A DNA stretch of 64,000 bases from Sulfuriflexus sp. (GCA_023134145.1 JAGLUW010000004.1:47774-111773); one strand, 5' to 3'. Numbered from the stretch's first letter, positions 27,743 to 36,597 are shown. Numbers and translations: made by a program. The notes: generated by a model from the letters alone, not told the origin.

Positions 27743-28416
27743 TTGCTTAGAAAGTGTTCGGTTAATACTGTATTCGTGAAATGTGGTCGTAAGTAAAAAC
27801 CACGCGGTAAGGTTTGAATAGTTTGCCCCTCAGGACCAATGGCTTCTACCAAGACACTCGCATTAGCGGCCTTCGGTCTAATCTGTAGTACGTCTCCGTG
27901 TTGTGCACTGAGCGATTCAAATTTCCCTAATGCAATAACACTCATTAGTTCTTCCCAGTCTTGAGCTAGTTCGGTTAATTTGTTTTCTGGCGCACGCCAT
28001 AATAAACCACTACCAATATGTCGTTCTGCTAGCGGGATCTCGGCGCTGGCTTGCACCGGCAGCCACAGCACATGGCGAAGTTTTTTATAAACACAACTTT
28101 CAAGCCAATGACCTTGCTGTGATGGTTTTAGCGGCACAGTACAAATGTAAGTTGATTCTTGCACTTGGCCTTTGTTATTGACGGGCAATGTTTTTAGCTC
28201 AATGCCTAATTTTGTAAAATCAGGTTCAGATAGAGAAGCCGCATCACAACCGAGTGCGCGTTCGGCGAGGTCGCCAAGCCAACCTTTGTGATGACGAAGA
28301 TCTGCAGGAACATCAATGTTTAATTGTTCAGCAAGTTCGGCAACGGTTAACCCTGCAATGCTATCGAGTCGCTGTTGTAATTCTGTTTCGCTGGTCGGTG
28401 GTAGAGGGCGGGGCAT
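27739..28416 (-). CDS. mutH: DNA mismatch repair endonuclease MutH
   Basis: 225 residues, the usual MutH length. The catalytic set is D66, E73 and K75 in PDFTKLGIELKTLP, the same D-x6-E-x-K spacing as E. coli MutH, and RGFYLRPHFT is near the C-terminus. MutH nicks the unmethylated strand at hemimethylated GATC after MutS/MutL activation, so this organism should have Dam methylation. It is 43 bases downstream of moaC and may share its transcript. Confidence 0.95.
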   Translation of the reverse strand: MPRPLPPTSETELQQRLDSIAGLTVAELAEQLNIDVPADLRHHKGWLGDLAERALGCDAASLSEPDFTKLGIELKTLPVNNKGQVQESTYICTVPLKPSQQGHWLESCVYKKLRHVLWLPVQASAEIPLAERHIGSGLLWRAPENKLTELAQDWEELMSVIALGKFESLSAQHGDVLQIRPKAANASVLVEAIGPEGQTIQTLPRGFYLRPHFTNTVLTEHFLSN

Positions 28417-28459
28417 AAAGAATTAATAGAAAAGGTTATAAAGTCGTGGGCGATATTTC

Positions 28460-28936
28460 TTAACTACGTTGCCAGTCGCCAGATTTACCACCGGCTTTGC
28501 TGAGCAGTTGTACATCACTGATACACATACCGCGATCAACCGCTTTACACATATCATAAATAGTTAGTAGTGCAATCTGTACCGCAGTGAGTGCTTCCAT
28601 TTCCACACCGGTCTTGCCATCGGTTTGTGCTGTGACTTTGCAATAAACACGATTTTTTTCTTGGTCGGGTTCAAGTACAACATCAAGATGCGTGAGTGGT
28701 AGAGGGTGACATAAAGGAATCAGATCCGAGGTTTTCTTTGCCGCCATAATACCTGCGACCCGTGCGATACCAAGTACATCGCCTTTTTTATGACCACCCT
28801 CACAAATCAGCGTTAAGGTTGCCGTTTGCATTGAAATAAAACCATCTGCAACGGCTGTGCGACGAGTGATATCTTTATCACCCACGTTGACCATGTGCGC
28901 ATTACCTTCGGCGTTAAAATGAGTCAGCTTGCCCAT
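28460..28936 (-). CDS. moaC: Cyclic pyranopterin monophosphate synthase MoaC
   Basis: 158 residues. The MoaC signatures [36 protein letters not shown] and [11 protein letters not shown] are all present, including the active-site lysines. It makes cPMP, the first stable molybdopterin intermediate, with MoaA (not in this window). It is divergent from moaD-moaE, whose ATG is 99 bases away. Confidence 0.95.
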   Translation of the reverse strand: MGKLTHFNAEGNAHMVNVGDKDITRRTAVADGFISMQTATLTLICEGGHKKGDVLGIARVAGIMAAKKTSDLIPLCHPLPLTHLDVVLEPDQEKNRVYCKVTAQTDGKTGVEMEALTAVQIALLTIYDMCKAVDRGMCISDVQLLSKAGGKSGDWQRS

Positions 28937-29035
28937 CAGTGTTATAATCCTTCTGTGTACAGGTCTACGATTATACCGACCTGTCCGTTGAATTGCTTGT
29001 TTCTGCGGTCCGTAGATACCGCATTAGAGGGTTTT

Positions 29036-29269
29036 ATGAGTATAAAAGTCCTATTTTTCGCCAGTTTACGAGATACCTTGGGTCGCGCTGGTGATGAAAT
29101 TGATGTGGCTGGTATTGATACCGTTGCCGATGTCTGGGCAGCTGTGGCCGATGGCGAAGCCATGCCAAGCAATTTACTCATGGCTATCAATCAGGATTAC
29201 GTTAAAGCGGATGCTAGTGTTCAGAACAATGACGAAGTCGCCTTCTTCCCACCGGTAACAGGGGGCTGA
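29036..29269 (+). CDS. moaD: Molybdopterin synthase small subunit MoaD
   Basis: 77 residues from the ATG at 29036 with AGAGGG just upstream; the longer frame starting inside moaC is not coding. Ubiquitin-like fold ending in the Gly-Gly (PPVTGG) that is thiocarboxylated and donates sulfur to cPMP in the MoaD2-MoaE2 complex. The moaE ATG follows one base after the stop, so the two are translationally linked. Confidence 0.93.
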   Translation: MSIKVLFFASLRDTLGRAGDEIDVAGIDTVADVWAAVADGEAMPSNLLMAINQDYVKADASVQNNDEVAFFPPVTGG

Positions 29270-29270
29270 T

Positions 29271-29717
29271 ATGCCGAAGGTTATTTTATTTAATGGTCCT
29301 TTTGATCCTTATGCGGAACTCAAGAAAGTTGAAGCAGCATTAGTCGTTCAACATGGTTTGGGTCAGTATGGCGCGACGACTAGTTTCGTTGGCACCATGC
29401 GTGACTTCAATGAAGGCGATGATGTTAGTGCCATGTTCCTTGAACATTATCCGGGCATGACAGAAAAAGCACTTGAAACTATTTGCACACAAGCAATGAA
29501 TGATTATCCCATTCTTGATTGCCTGATCTTACATCGTGTTGGTGACATCAAACCGAATGATTCAATTGTTTTGGTTGCCGCGTGGTCAGCACACCGTGGT
29601 GCAGCATTCGATGCCAGTCGAATGTTGATCGAAAAATTAAAAACTGATGCGCCGTTCTGGAAAAAAGAAACCCTTAAAGAAGGCGCGCGTTGGGTTGAGA
29701 AAAATACTAAAGGTTGA
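29271..29717 (+). CDS. moaE: Molybdopterin synthase catalytic subunit MoaE
   Basis: 148 residues. The MoaE motifs GATTSFVGTMRDFN, LEHYPGMTEK, LILHRVGDIKPNDSIVLVAAWSAHR and PFWKKE are intact, the last holding the catalytic lysine. It converts cPMP to molybdopterin with MoaD. It is immediately downstream of moaD. Confidence 0.95.
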   Translation: MPKVILFNGPFDPYAELKKVEAALVVQHGLGQYGATTSFVGTMRDFNEGDDVSAMFLEHYPGMTEKALETICTQAMNDYPILDCLILHRVGDIKPNDSIVLVAAWSAHRGAAFDASRMLIEKLKTDAPFWKKETLKEGARWVEKNTKG

Positions 29718-29759
29718 TCTTCGACAGGATGCCTCTAATGGCAATCTGTTAAGGCAAGC

Positions 29760-29790
29760 AATAAAAAAGCAGGCTTTCGCCTGCTTCTTC
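29760..29790 (-). terminator. Rho-independent terminator of hppA
   Basis: The arms AAGCAGGC (29767-29774) and GCCTGCTT (29779-29786) flank a 4-base loop. On the minus strand a run of six Ts follows the stem, 25 bases beyond the hppA stop. It may also serve moaE weakly on the other strand. Confidence 0.88.
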
Positions 29791-29811
29791 ATATTACAAA
29801 AAAACTAAAAA

Positions 29812-31848
29812 TTATAGTAATGGAACAATCAACAACGCCACAATATTAATAATCTTAATCAGTGGGTTGATAGCAGGTCCTGCAGTATCTTTGTATGGGT
29901 CACCAACAGTGTCGCCAGTAACCGCTGCTTTGTGAGCTTCTGAACCTTTACCACCGCAGTTACCATCTTCGATGTATTTCTTCGCGTTATCCCAAGCACC
30001 GCCACCGGTGGTCATTGAGATAGCAACAAATAAACCAGTAACAATCGTACCGATTAACAAACCACCAAGAGCTTGAGGACCTAAGATAAGACCCACTAAT
30101 AACGGCACGATGATTGGCAAGAGCGAAGGCAGGATCATTTCTTTAATCGCCGCACGGGTGAGCATGTCGACGGCTTTAGAATAATCAGGTTTCGCTGTGC
30201 CTTCCATGATGCCGGGAATTTCTTTGAACTGACGACGCACTTCAATCACGACACTACTGGCAGCACGGCCAACGGCTTCCATTGCCATGGCACCGAATAG
30301 GTAAGGCACTAAACCACCAATAAACAGGCCGATGATGACCATATGGTTCGAGAGATCGAAGGTCAGATGTTGGCCTGCGGCTTCAAGTCCGTGGGTGTAA
30401 TCAGCAAACAGCACTAATGCAGCAAGTGCAGCAGAGGCAATCGCATAGCCCTTAGTAACGGCTTTCGTTGTGTTACCAACCGCATCCAATGGATCGGTAA
30501 TCGCACGAATCTTTTCATCAAGACCGGCCATTTCAGCAATACCACCGGCATTATCTGTAATAGGGCCGTAGGCGTCTAGAGCGACGACAATCCCTGTCAT
30601 AGATAACATTGAGGTAGCCGCAATCGCGATACCGTAGAGGCCTGCAAATTCGTAAGCACCCCAAATACTCGCACACACCGAGAGAACAGGTAGGGCAGTA
30701 GATTTCATAGAAACGCCAAGACCCGCAATCACGTTAGTACCGTGACCGGTTGTTGATGCTTCAGCGATATGTTGCACGGGTTTATATTCGGTTGCCGTGT
30801 AATATTCTGTGATGACAATCATTGCGCCCGTTAACACGAGACCAATTAATGCGGCGTAGAATAAGTTGATTGAATCAACTGCTGTGCCATCAAGCATTAC
30901 AGTATCGCCAAGTATCCATGTAGTAATAGGATAGAAAGCGATGGCAGAAATGATGCCCGATACGGCTAAACCACGATATAAAGCATTCATGATTTTGCCG
31001 CCTTCGCGTGCTTTCACAAAGAAGGTGCCAACAATAGAAGAGATAATCGATGCAGCGCCAATCACTAATGGATACATGATAGCGGCATCACCTGCACTAC
31101 TGAGCAAGATTCCGCCGAGCAGCATGGTGGCGATGAGCGTAACCGCGTAGGTTTCAAATAAATCGGCGGCCATACCTGCGCAGTCACCGACGTTATCACC
31201 GACGTTATCAGCAATAACGGCTGGGTTGCGGGGGTCATCTTCTGGAATGCCGACTTCAACTTTACCAACCAAATCTGCACCAACGTCAGCACCTTTAGTG
31301 AAGATGCCACCGCCTAAACGAGCAAAGATAGAAATCAGTGAACCACCAAATGCGAGGCCAATTAAAGGTGTGATGCTGATTGCTTCACCCGTTGGTGTCA
31401 TGGCTTGAAGAACCGCGTAGTAAGCCGCGATGCCTAACAAAGCTAAACCAACCACGAGCATGCCGGTGATCGCACCGCCACGGAAAGCAACTTGCAATGC
31501 GGGGTTGAGCCCTTCGTTTGCGGCTTCAGCCGTACGGATGTTAGAGCGTACCGAGATGTTCATACCGATATAACCGGCAGCAGCAGAAGAGAAGGCGCCA
31601 ATTGCAAAACCAATCGCAGTGAGTAGATCAAGGCCGACTAGAATGGCTATAAAAAGAATAATACCGACGACACTAATGGCTGTGTATTGGCGATTTAAGT
31701 AGGCTTGCGCACCTTCTTGAATAGCGCTGGCAATTTCACGCATGCGATCATTACCGGTAGGTTTGCTTAGAATCCATTTATAAGACCAAGCACCATAAGC
31801 GAGTGCGGCAAGAGAACTGATAATTGCTATTAATAAACCGTCGGACAT
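29812..31848 (-). CDS. hppA: Membrane-bound H+-translocating pyrophosphatase
   Basis: 678 residues from the ATG at 31848, which has GGGGAG 7 bases upstream; an ATG at 31863 overlaps that ribosome site. About 16 membrane helices. The PPi site is [11 protein letters not shown] with [23 protein letters not shown], and the second acidic block is [29 protein letters not shown] carries Lys where K+-dependent enzymes have Ala, so a K+-independent H+ pump is expected. It couples PPi hydrolysis (or synthesis) to proton movement. The next gene upstream on the same strand is pfp, a gene pair known from methanotrophs, here split by a terminator and a 400-base gap. Confidence 0.95.
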   Translation of the reverse strand: MSDGLLIAIISSLAALAYGAWSYKWILSKPTGNDRMREIASAIQEGAQAYLNRQYTAISVVGIILFIAILVGLDLLTAIGFAIGAFSSAAAGYIGMNISVRSNIRTAEAANEGLNPALQVAFRGGAITGMLVVGLALLGIAAYYAVLQAMTPTGEAISITPLIGLAFGGSLISIFARLGGGIFTKGADVGADLVGKVEVGIPEDDPRNPAVIADNVGDNVGDCAGMAADLFETYAVTLIATMLLGGILLSSAGDAAIMYPLVIGAASIISSIVGTFFVKAREGGKIMNALYRGLAVSGIISAIAFYPITTWILGDTVMLDGTAVDSINLFYAALIGLVLTGAMIVITEYYTATEYKPVQHIAEASTTGHGTNVIAGLGVSMKSTALPVLSVCASIWGAYEFAGLYGIAIAATSMLSMTGIVVALDAYGPITDNAGGIAEMAGLDEKIRAITDPLDAVGNTTKAVTKGYAIASAALAALVLFADYTHGLEAAGQHLTFDLSNHMVIIGLFIGGLVPYLFGAMAMEAVGRAASSVVIEVRRQFKEIPGIMEGTAKPDYSKAVDMLTRAAIKEMILPSLLPIIVPLLVGLILGPQALGGLLIGTIVTGLFVAISMTTGGGAWDNAKKYIEDGNCGGKGSEAHKAAVTGDTVGDPYKDTAGPAINPLIKIINIVALLIVPLL

Positions 31849-32043
31849 TGTTGTACTCCCCATGAGGAATCACAATCAGAATGGTGTTGGGCAACTATAT
31901 GCTTATAGAGCCCTTCTGAACTGTGAGCCTTTATTATTGATGGGTCATTATTACTACTTCATGAAGCCAAGGGCAAGCAATGCAAAAATCAATTTTCGCA
32001 CTTGCTTGGTGCAGGAAGAAAAGGGGTATTGATTTTATGCCTA

Positions 32044-32235
32044 TTAGGAAGGGCGGGAGAAGGAAGTACCGAGTTTTAGGTCAAAAACCGCTTCTAGATT
32101 CAATTTTTCGATAAGGGCATCAACAGCCTGTTGAGCGTGGAATTGCGTGTACGTCTGCGAGGATTTATTTAGCGGATCGCTACCGAGATCGGTATGGACT
32201 GAGAGAGGTTTTGCGAATTTATCGCGTGTTATTGG
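32044..32235 (-). other. Coding-like open frame without a start codon, between pfp and hppA
   Basis: 63 codons are open between two stops with protein-like composition: a piece reads DLGSDPLNKSSQTYTQFHAQ and then VDALIEKLNLEAVFDLKLG. There is no ATG, GTG or TTG before its last third. An ATG at about 32250 with AAAGTAAGTAAC lies just upstream in another frame and a one-base shift would join them. It may be the remnant of a small gene or a frameshift. The remainder of the gap (31849-32043 and 32236-32312) holds only the pfp terminator and presumably the hppA promoter. Confidence 0.3.
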
Positions 32236-32250
32236 TTACTTACTTTCATA

Positions 32251-32304
32251 AAAGAAAAAACCGAATGCTGCCCGATACGATCGATAGGCAGACATCCGGC
32301 ATTC
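32251..32304 (-). terminator. Rho-independent terminator of pfp
   Basis: On the minus strand a two-tier stem (GAATGC/GCATTC outer pair at 32299-32304 and 32263-32268, inner TGCC/GGCA pair) is followed by TTTTTTCTTTT. It begins 9 bases after the pfp stop, so much of the pfp transcript should end here instead of running into hppA. Confidence 0.75.
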
Positions 32305-32312
32305 AGTTCAGC

Positions 32313-33689
32313 TTAGATGTCGAACTTTTTGAGTTTCTTCTTAACTGCAATGCCTTTCATGCGCACGTACTTAGGCATACCGTCCTTGTAAGGAGGGTAG
32401 TCTTCGCCTTTGATCAGTGGCTCGAGGTATTCACGACATTTTTTAGTGATGCCGTAGCCGTCTTTAGTGATGAAGTTGTTAGGCATCATCTTCTCAACAT
32501 TGGCAACCTTAGAAAGATCGGCCATGCCCACTTTCCATTTGAAAGGTTTGTTCGAGATACGATCAACGGTAGGCATAATTGCATTATGACCTTTAATCGC
32601 AAATTGTACCGCTGCTTTACCCATTGCATAAGCCATTTCAACATCAGTCTTCGATGCGATGTGACGTGCTGCACGTTGCAAGTAATCAGCAACAGCCCAG
32701 TGATTTTTCAGACCCAGTTTGTTTTGAACCATGCCAGAAATAACGGTTGCCGCGCCACCTAGTTGAGCGTGACCGAAAGAATCTTTCAGACCTGTTTCAG
32801 CAAGGAACTTACCATTCTTGTAGTGAACGCCTTCAGAAACAACAACAGTACAGTAGCCGTGTTTCTTAACCATGGCATCAACCTTGGCAAGGAATTTCTT
32901 CTCGTCGAATTCGACTTCTGGGAAAAGAATAAGAATAGGAATATGTGTATCTTCAGTTGATGCAAGACCACCCGCGGCTGCAATCCAACCAGCATGACGA
33001 CCCATTACTTCAACAATGAATACCTTAGTAGATGTCTTACACATAGAGGCAACGTCAAAACTCGCTTCACGTGTTGAAACAGCAATGTACTTAGCAACTG
33101 AACCAAAGCCTGGGCAGTTATCAGTAATAGGTAGATCGTTATCAACTGTTTTTGGTACGTGGATAGCTTGGATTGGGTAACCCATTTTTTCAGATAGTTG
33201 AGAAATCTTGTAACAAGTATCAGCTGAATCACCACCACCGTTGTAGAAGAAGAAACCGATGTTGTGTGCTTTGAACACTTCGATTAGACGTTCGTATTCA
33301 CGGGCACTTTCTTCAAGGCCTTTTAATTTGAAACGACAAGAACCGAAAGCACCAGAAGGTGTGTGACGTAACGCTTTAATGCCAGCAGTTGTTTCTTTGC
33401 TGGTGTCGATAAGATCTTCAGTTAATGCACCGATAATGCCACTACGACCGGCGTAAACTTTACCGATTTTAGTTTTGTTTTTGCGAGCAGTTTCAATCAC
33501 ACCACAGGCAGAAGCGTTAATAACCGCTGTTACACCACCTGATTGCGCGTAAAACGCATTCATTGGTTTAGCCGCTACTTTCTTTTTAGCAGCTGGTTTT
33601 TTCTTCGCCGTTGATTTCTTTACTGCTGGTTTCTTTGCTGTTGTCTTCTTAGCAGCAGGTTTCTTTGCTGTTTTTTTCTTCGTGGCCAT
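32313..33689 (-). CDS. pfp: PPi-type 6-phosphofructokinase with histone-H1-like N-terminal tail
   Basis: 458 residues. Residues 1-42 are a Lys/Ala/Pro/Thr tail (KKPAAKKTTAKKPAVKKSTA) unlike any enzyme domain. The kinase core starts at MNAFYAQSGG (43). Core motifs: YNGGGDSADT in place of the ATP-type GGDGS, PKTVDNDLP with Lys as in PPi enzymes, and MGRHAGWIAAAGGLA for fructose-6-phosphate. It should interconvert fructose-6-P and fructose-1,6-bisP with PPi, reversibly. The ATG at 33689 has GGGAGAA upstream and internal M43 has none, so the tail is translated. The divergent neighbour is an adenylate kinase, also with a Lys-rich tail; hppA lies downstream on the same strand. Confidence 0.88.
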   Translation of the reverse strand: MATKKKTAKKPAAKKTTAKKPAVKKSTAKKKPAAKKKVAAKPMNAFYAQSGGVTAVINASACGVIETARKNKTKIGKVYAGRSGIIGALTEDLIDTSKETTAGIKALRHTPSGAFGSCRFKLKGLEESAREYERLIEVFKAHNIGFFFYNGGGDSADTCYKISQLSEKMGYPIQAIHVPKTVDNDLPITDNCPGFGSVAKYIAVSTREASFDVASMCKTSTKVFIVEVMGRHAGWIAAAGGLASTEDTHIPILILFPEVEFDEKKFLAKVDAMVKKHGYCTVVVSEGVHYKNGKFLAETGLKDSFGHAQLGGAATVISGMVQNKLGLKNHWAVADYLQRAARHIASKTDVEMAYAMGKAAVQFAIKGHNAIMPTVDRISNKPFKWKVGMADLSKVANVEKMMPNNFITKDGYGITKKCREYLEPLIKGEDYPPYKDGMPKYVRMKGIAVKKKLKKFDI

Positions 33690-33728
33690 GTCAGGTTCTC
33701 CCTATGAGATGGTTACTTTAAAGTTATA

Positions 33729-33757
33729 AAAATAAAAGGTTAATAAATTCTTGTGAA
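33729..33757 (-). promoter_or_regulatory. Candidate promoter of pfp
   Basis: On the minus strand TTCACA (33752-33757), a 17-base spacer and TATTTT (33729-33734) lie about 40 bases before the pfp ATG. This is a plausible sigma-70 promoter. The rest of the 348-base divergent gap to the adenylate kinase gene holds the box described next and nothing else I can support. Confidence 0.4.
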
Positions 33758-33904
33758 CAGAGGCTGGTTTTCGGTGTAATCGGGAATTGGTTTGCTCATG
33801 TTCGTAGCTGTTCAGTCTGTCTTTTAGTTCATGAATTCCGGCCGTTTTAGCCCCCAGCGGCGAGCTAGCATACTGCAAATAAGCGAAAAATGCATGAGAG
33901 TTCG

Positions 33905-33940
33905 TTGACTTAGCATTACTGGGCAGAGTAGGTTTATAAT
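33905..33940 (+). promoter_or_regulatory. Candidate promoter of the adenylate kinase gene
   Basis: A perfect TATAAT lies at 33935-33940, about 97 bases before the start. TTGACT at 33905-33910 is a good -35 but the 24-base spacer is too long for ordinary sigma-70 use, so either another -35 or an activator is involved. Confidence 0.4.
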
Positions 33941-34037
33941 AGAGGGATGTATTTTTAGTGGATAAAGCCAGACAAATAGCGTTCTTTACTAAAATAAAAT
34001 AATATTAACAAAGACTTATGGGATTCAGGATGTGGTT

Positions 34038-35204
34038 ATGAGGGTTGTATTACTCGGTGCTCCCGGTTCAGGGAAAGGCACACAAGCTAAGATATTGGCG
34101 AAACAATACGGCATGATGCTGATTTCCATTGGAGATTTGTTGCGTGCTGCGGTTGCCGACGCGAGTATTTTGGGCAAACAGGCGAAACCTTACATGGAAA
34201 GTGGCCAGATGGTGCCCGATGAGGTTGTGCTGGGTTTGTTGCGCGAATACCTCCATGTAGAAAAACCTGAGTCAGGTTTCATTCTAACGGGCTTCCCTCG
34301 CCATATTGCGCAAGGTGAAGAACTAGATACGATTCTTAATGATCTATCTCAGCCATTGCACGGTGTTATGCATATTGATGTGGGTGTGGATGCTTTGATT
34401 CAGCGTTTGACCGGACGTCAAACCTGTCGCTCTTGTGGTCAAATGTATAACTTGTATACAGCTCCTTCTAAATTGTTTGATCGTTGTGATCAATGTGGTG
34501 GCGATCTACGTCAACGCACAGACGACAATGAAGAAACCATCGGTAATCGTTTGCGTGTTTTTGAAGGTATAACCACGCCACTATTTGATTATTACGATAA
34601 ACAGAGCAAGTTACGTACGATTCAAGGCGTTGGCGAAATTAATGATATCGCGGCTGCGATAGAGAAAGAGCTCAAGACCTTGCCATCAGAAGAATCCTTG
34701 CAAGCGGAATTAGCTGAGTTGCGTAAAAATGATATTACCTTTGATGATCTTGAACGTATGGTACTTGAATCTGTTCAGTCGGCTTTAGGTAAGGTTAATA
34801 AAGAAGTCATTGAGCCGGCGGATAAGGCGCTTAAGAAAGCTGAGAAGGCTGTCCTTAAAGAAGCTAAATCGATTAAGAAGAAAGTCACTAAGGCTGCTAA
34901 GAAAGAAGCTAAGGTACTGAAAAAAGAAGCTAAATCGATTAAGAAGAAAGTTACCAAGGTTGCTAAGAAAGAAGCCAAAGTACTGAAAAAAGAAGCCAAG
35001 GCGATTACCAAGAAAGTCACTAAGGTTGCGAAAAAAGAAGCCAAGGCAATTAAGAAAACAGTGAAGAAGGCTGTTAAAGATATTAAAAAGAAAGTGACTA
35101 AGGCGACGGCAAAGAAGAAACCTGTCGCTAAGAAAGCCGCGACAAAGAAAAAGGTTGCTAAAAAGAAGGCCGTGACTAAGAAAAAGACGACGAAGAAAAA
35201 ATAA
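34038..35204 (+). CDS. adk: Adenylate kinase with long Lys-rich repeat tail
   Basis: 388 residues from the ATG at 34038, which has CAGGA 7 bases upstream; a GTG at 34032 is less likely. Core 1-213: P-loop GAPGSGKGT (7-15), a zinc-type LID with C130, C133, C150 and C153, RTDDNEET (160-167). The segment LTGFPRHIAQ has T84 and H89 where ordinary enzymes have Asp and Thr (LDGFPRT), so Mg handling may differ. Residues 214-388 are a basic tail with three 22-residue repeats (KEAKSIKKKVTK type), ending KKKTTKKK. It should balance ATP, ADP and AMP. It is divergent from the PPi-phosphofructokinase gene, whose product has a similar N-terminal tail. A second, standard adk elsewhere in the genome is possible. 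Confidence 0.85.
   Translation: MRVVLLGAPGSGKGTQAKILAKQYGMMLISIGDLLRAAVADASILGKQAKPYMESGQMVPDEVVLGLLREYLHVEKPESGFILTGFPRHIAQGEELDTILNDLSQPLHGVMHIDVGVDALIQRLTGRQTCRSCGQMYNLYTAPSKLFDRCDQCGGDLRQRTDDNEETIGNRLRVFEGITTPLFDYYDKQSKLRTIQGVGEINDIAAAIEKELKTLPSEESLQAELAELRKNDITFDDLERMVLESVQSALGKVNKEVIEPADKALKKAEKAVLKEAKSIKKKVTKAAKKEAKVLKKEAKSIKKKVTKVAKKEAKVLKKEAKAITKKVTKVAKKEAKAIKKTVKKAVKDIKKKVTKATAKKKPVAKKAATKKKVAKKKAVTKKKTTKKK
34857..35054 (+). repeat. Three 66-bp tandem repeats inside the adenylate kinase tail
   Basis: Units 34857-34922, 34923-34988 and 34989-35054 share the frame AAAGAAGC-AA-GCGATTA-AAGAAAGT with mostly third-position changes, each coding 22 residues. A fourth, degenerate unit follows. 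Conservation at protein level with synonymous drift suggests selection on the peptide and not recent slippage. Confidence 0.85.
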
Positions 35205-35280
35205 TTTGAAAAGTATGGAATAAATCGGTGCCGTGTTTCGTCTCATATGGACAACTATTATAAAATGAGGAAGAAACACA

Positions 35281-35733
35281 ATGAAAAACATGACTAAATT
35301 ACTTGGTATTTTTGCAGTAATGCTTTCACTACTCAGTCTTTCTGGCTGTAGTACAACAGGCGCATCTGATGATTTTGGACCAAAGCACAAATTGGTTATC
35401 CAAGTTAGCTCATCTGATCCACTGACACAGAAGATTGCATTGAACAATGCAGTAAACATCCAAAAAGGTCTTGGCATTGATAACATCGCAGTTGAAATCG
35501 TTGCTTACGGTCCTGGTTTAAGCATTCTTACTGCTAAAAGCAAAAATGCGAAGCGTGTAGCAAGTCTTGCTGTACAAGGAATTAGATTTAGTGCTTGTGG
35601 TAACACAATCAAGAAAATCACCAAGAAGAAAGGTAAAGCACCAAAGTTAGTTAACGGTGTGAAAGTTGTACCAGGTGGTGTTGGCCGTATTATTGCACTA
35701 CAAGAAAAAGGTTACTCTTACATTCGCCCATAA
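35281..35733 (+). CDS. DsrE-like lipoprotein
   Basis: 150 residues. Lipobox LSGC with Cys 23, then a DsrE/DsrF-like fold: LVIQVSSSDPLTQKIALNNA, VEIVAYGPGLSILTA and the conserved Cys in IRFSACGNTIKK, which is the position of the sulfur-carrying cysteine in DsrE-type proteins. DsrE proteins are normally cytoplasmic sulfur carriers; a lipidated, periplasm-facing form is less usual. AGGAAG lies 8 bases before the ATG. It stands alone and is followed by a strong terminator. Confidence 0.83.
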   Translation: MKNMTKLLGIFAVMLSLLSLSGCSTTGASDDFGPKHKLVIQVSSSDPLTQKIALNNAVNIQKGLGIDNIAVEIVAYGPGLSILTAKSKNAKRVASLAVQGIRFSACGNTIKKITKKKGKAPKLVNGVKVVPGGVGRIIALQEKGYSYIRP

Positions 35734-35757
35734 GCATTTGTGTAGATTAATAATTAG

Positions 35758-35792
35758 AACCTCGGTGAATTTATTTCACCGGGGTTTTCTTT
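35758..35792 (+). terminator. Rho-independent terminator of the DsrE-like gene
   Basis: AACCTCGGTGAA (35758-35769) pairs with TTCACCGGGGTT (35775-35786), one G-U, followed by TTTTCTTTT. The right arm overlaps the last codons of the convergent TfpX/Z-like gene. Confidence 0.88.
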
Positions 35793-36586
35793 TGTCTCTG
35801 GTTATCGTCTTTTCTTTCAGATAGGTTTTTTTGGTTAAAATAAGTGTTGTTGGGTACTTCTTCAGAATTGATAAGAATATAGTCAATGATCTCGGCTGTA
35901 TTTCGCGTGAAAACTAAAATAATGAAGCGGATTTTTCCTTGTAGGGGATAAAAGGCAAGTGTATTCATTGCGACATCAGGATGACGGGCACGGAAATCAT
36001 CAATAAGGGTTTTATTCTCAGAAGAATGCTCGGCCAATATATTGAGGTCAAGACTTTGCTCAAAGTCATTATCAAGGTGGTTTTTTAGTTCACGATATCT
36101 TTCTGGGCGTAAAAAAGCTTTAAATAAAATTTTTCCCTGAGGACTTAGATGATTAGGTACATCGGCATAAACATAGGTTGGGCCAGCTTGCCGATGATTA
36201 ATTTTGGCATCAACGGTTGATAGGTCCATGTATTTGGCATCAGATGCTCTAACGACAAAGAACTTTTTATAATCGAAAGCAATAAAATAAGGTCGTTCAG
36301 AATAGATAATACTTGCGCCATAAACTAAAGCGATGATTTGAATGGCCGCGATGATACTTAAATCAGATTTTAAACCGGGCTTACCTGATTTAAAGATGAC
36401 GAGAGTGAGTAAGGGGCCTAGTACAACGTCAACCGTAAATAAGATAACCATAATATTAAGGGTGTCTTCAATTGAGAAGTAAGGATTCGGATACCAAATA
36501 AAGAAAACGATAGAGAAAAAACAGCCAACAACTGCTGCACTAATAATTAAGTGAGTTAAAGAAGCTTGGTAACGGTTTAGATGCAT
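35771..36586 (-). CDS. TfpX/TfpZ family type IV pilin accessory-like protein
   Basis: 271 residues. Three membrane helices near the N-terminus (about 10-32, 38-64 and 75-95) carry the family pattern VDVVLGPLLTLVIFKSGKPGLKSDLS. A soluble domain follows (about 96-270) with YVYADVPN. TfpX/TfpZ proteins assist pilin modification or assembly in some gammaproteobacteria. No pilin gene is next to it, so its client is unknown. It overlaps the DsrE-like gene's terminator, and rnd starts 11 bases upstream of its ATG. Confidence 0.82.
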   Translation of the reverse strand: MHLNRYQASLTHLIISAAVVGCFFSIVFFIWYPNPYFSIEDTLNIMVILFTVDVVLGPLLTLVIFKSGKPGLKSDLSIIAAIQIIALVYGASIIYSERPYFIAFDYKKFFVVRASDAKYMDLSTVDAKINHRQAGPTYVYADVPNHLSPQGKILFKAFLRPERYRELKNHLDNDFEQSLDLNILAEHSSENKTLIDDFRARHPDVAMNTLAFYPLQGKIRFIILVFTRNTAEIIDYILINSEEVPNNTYFNQKNLSERKDDNQRQKKTPVK

Positions 36587-36597
36587 GAATATAGCCT

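Noticed and set aside
28895..29035. N-terminal extension of MoaD
   Set aside because: It overlaps the start of moaC on the other strand; MoaD has its normal length from 29036 with a ribosome site.
32211..32762. 183-codon plus-strand frame opposite the end of pfp
   Set aside because: It crosses the pfp terminator and is antisense to a well-conserved enzyme; no domain is visible.
34785..35486. 233-codon minus-strand frame rich in Phe and Leu
   Set aside because: It is the reverse complement of the Lys-rich adenylate kinase tail; AAG/AAA codons read backwards give Phe and Leu.
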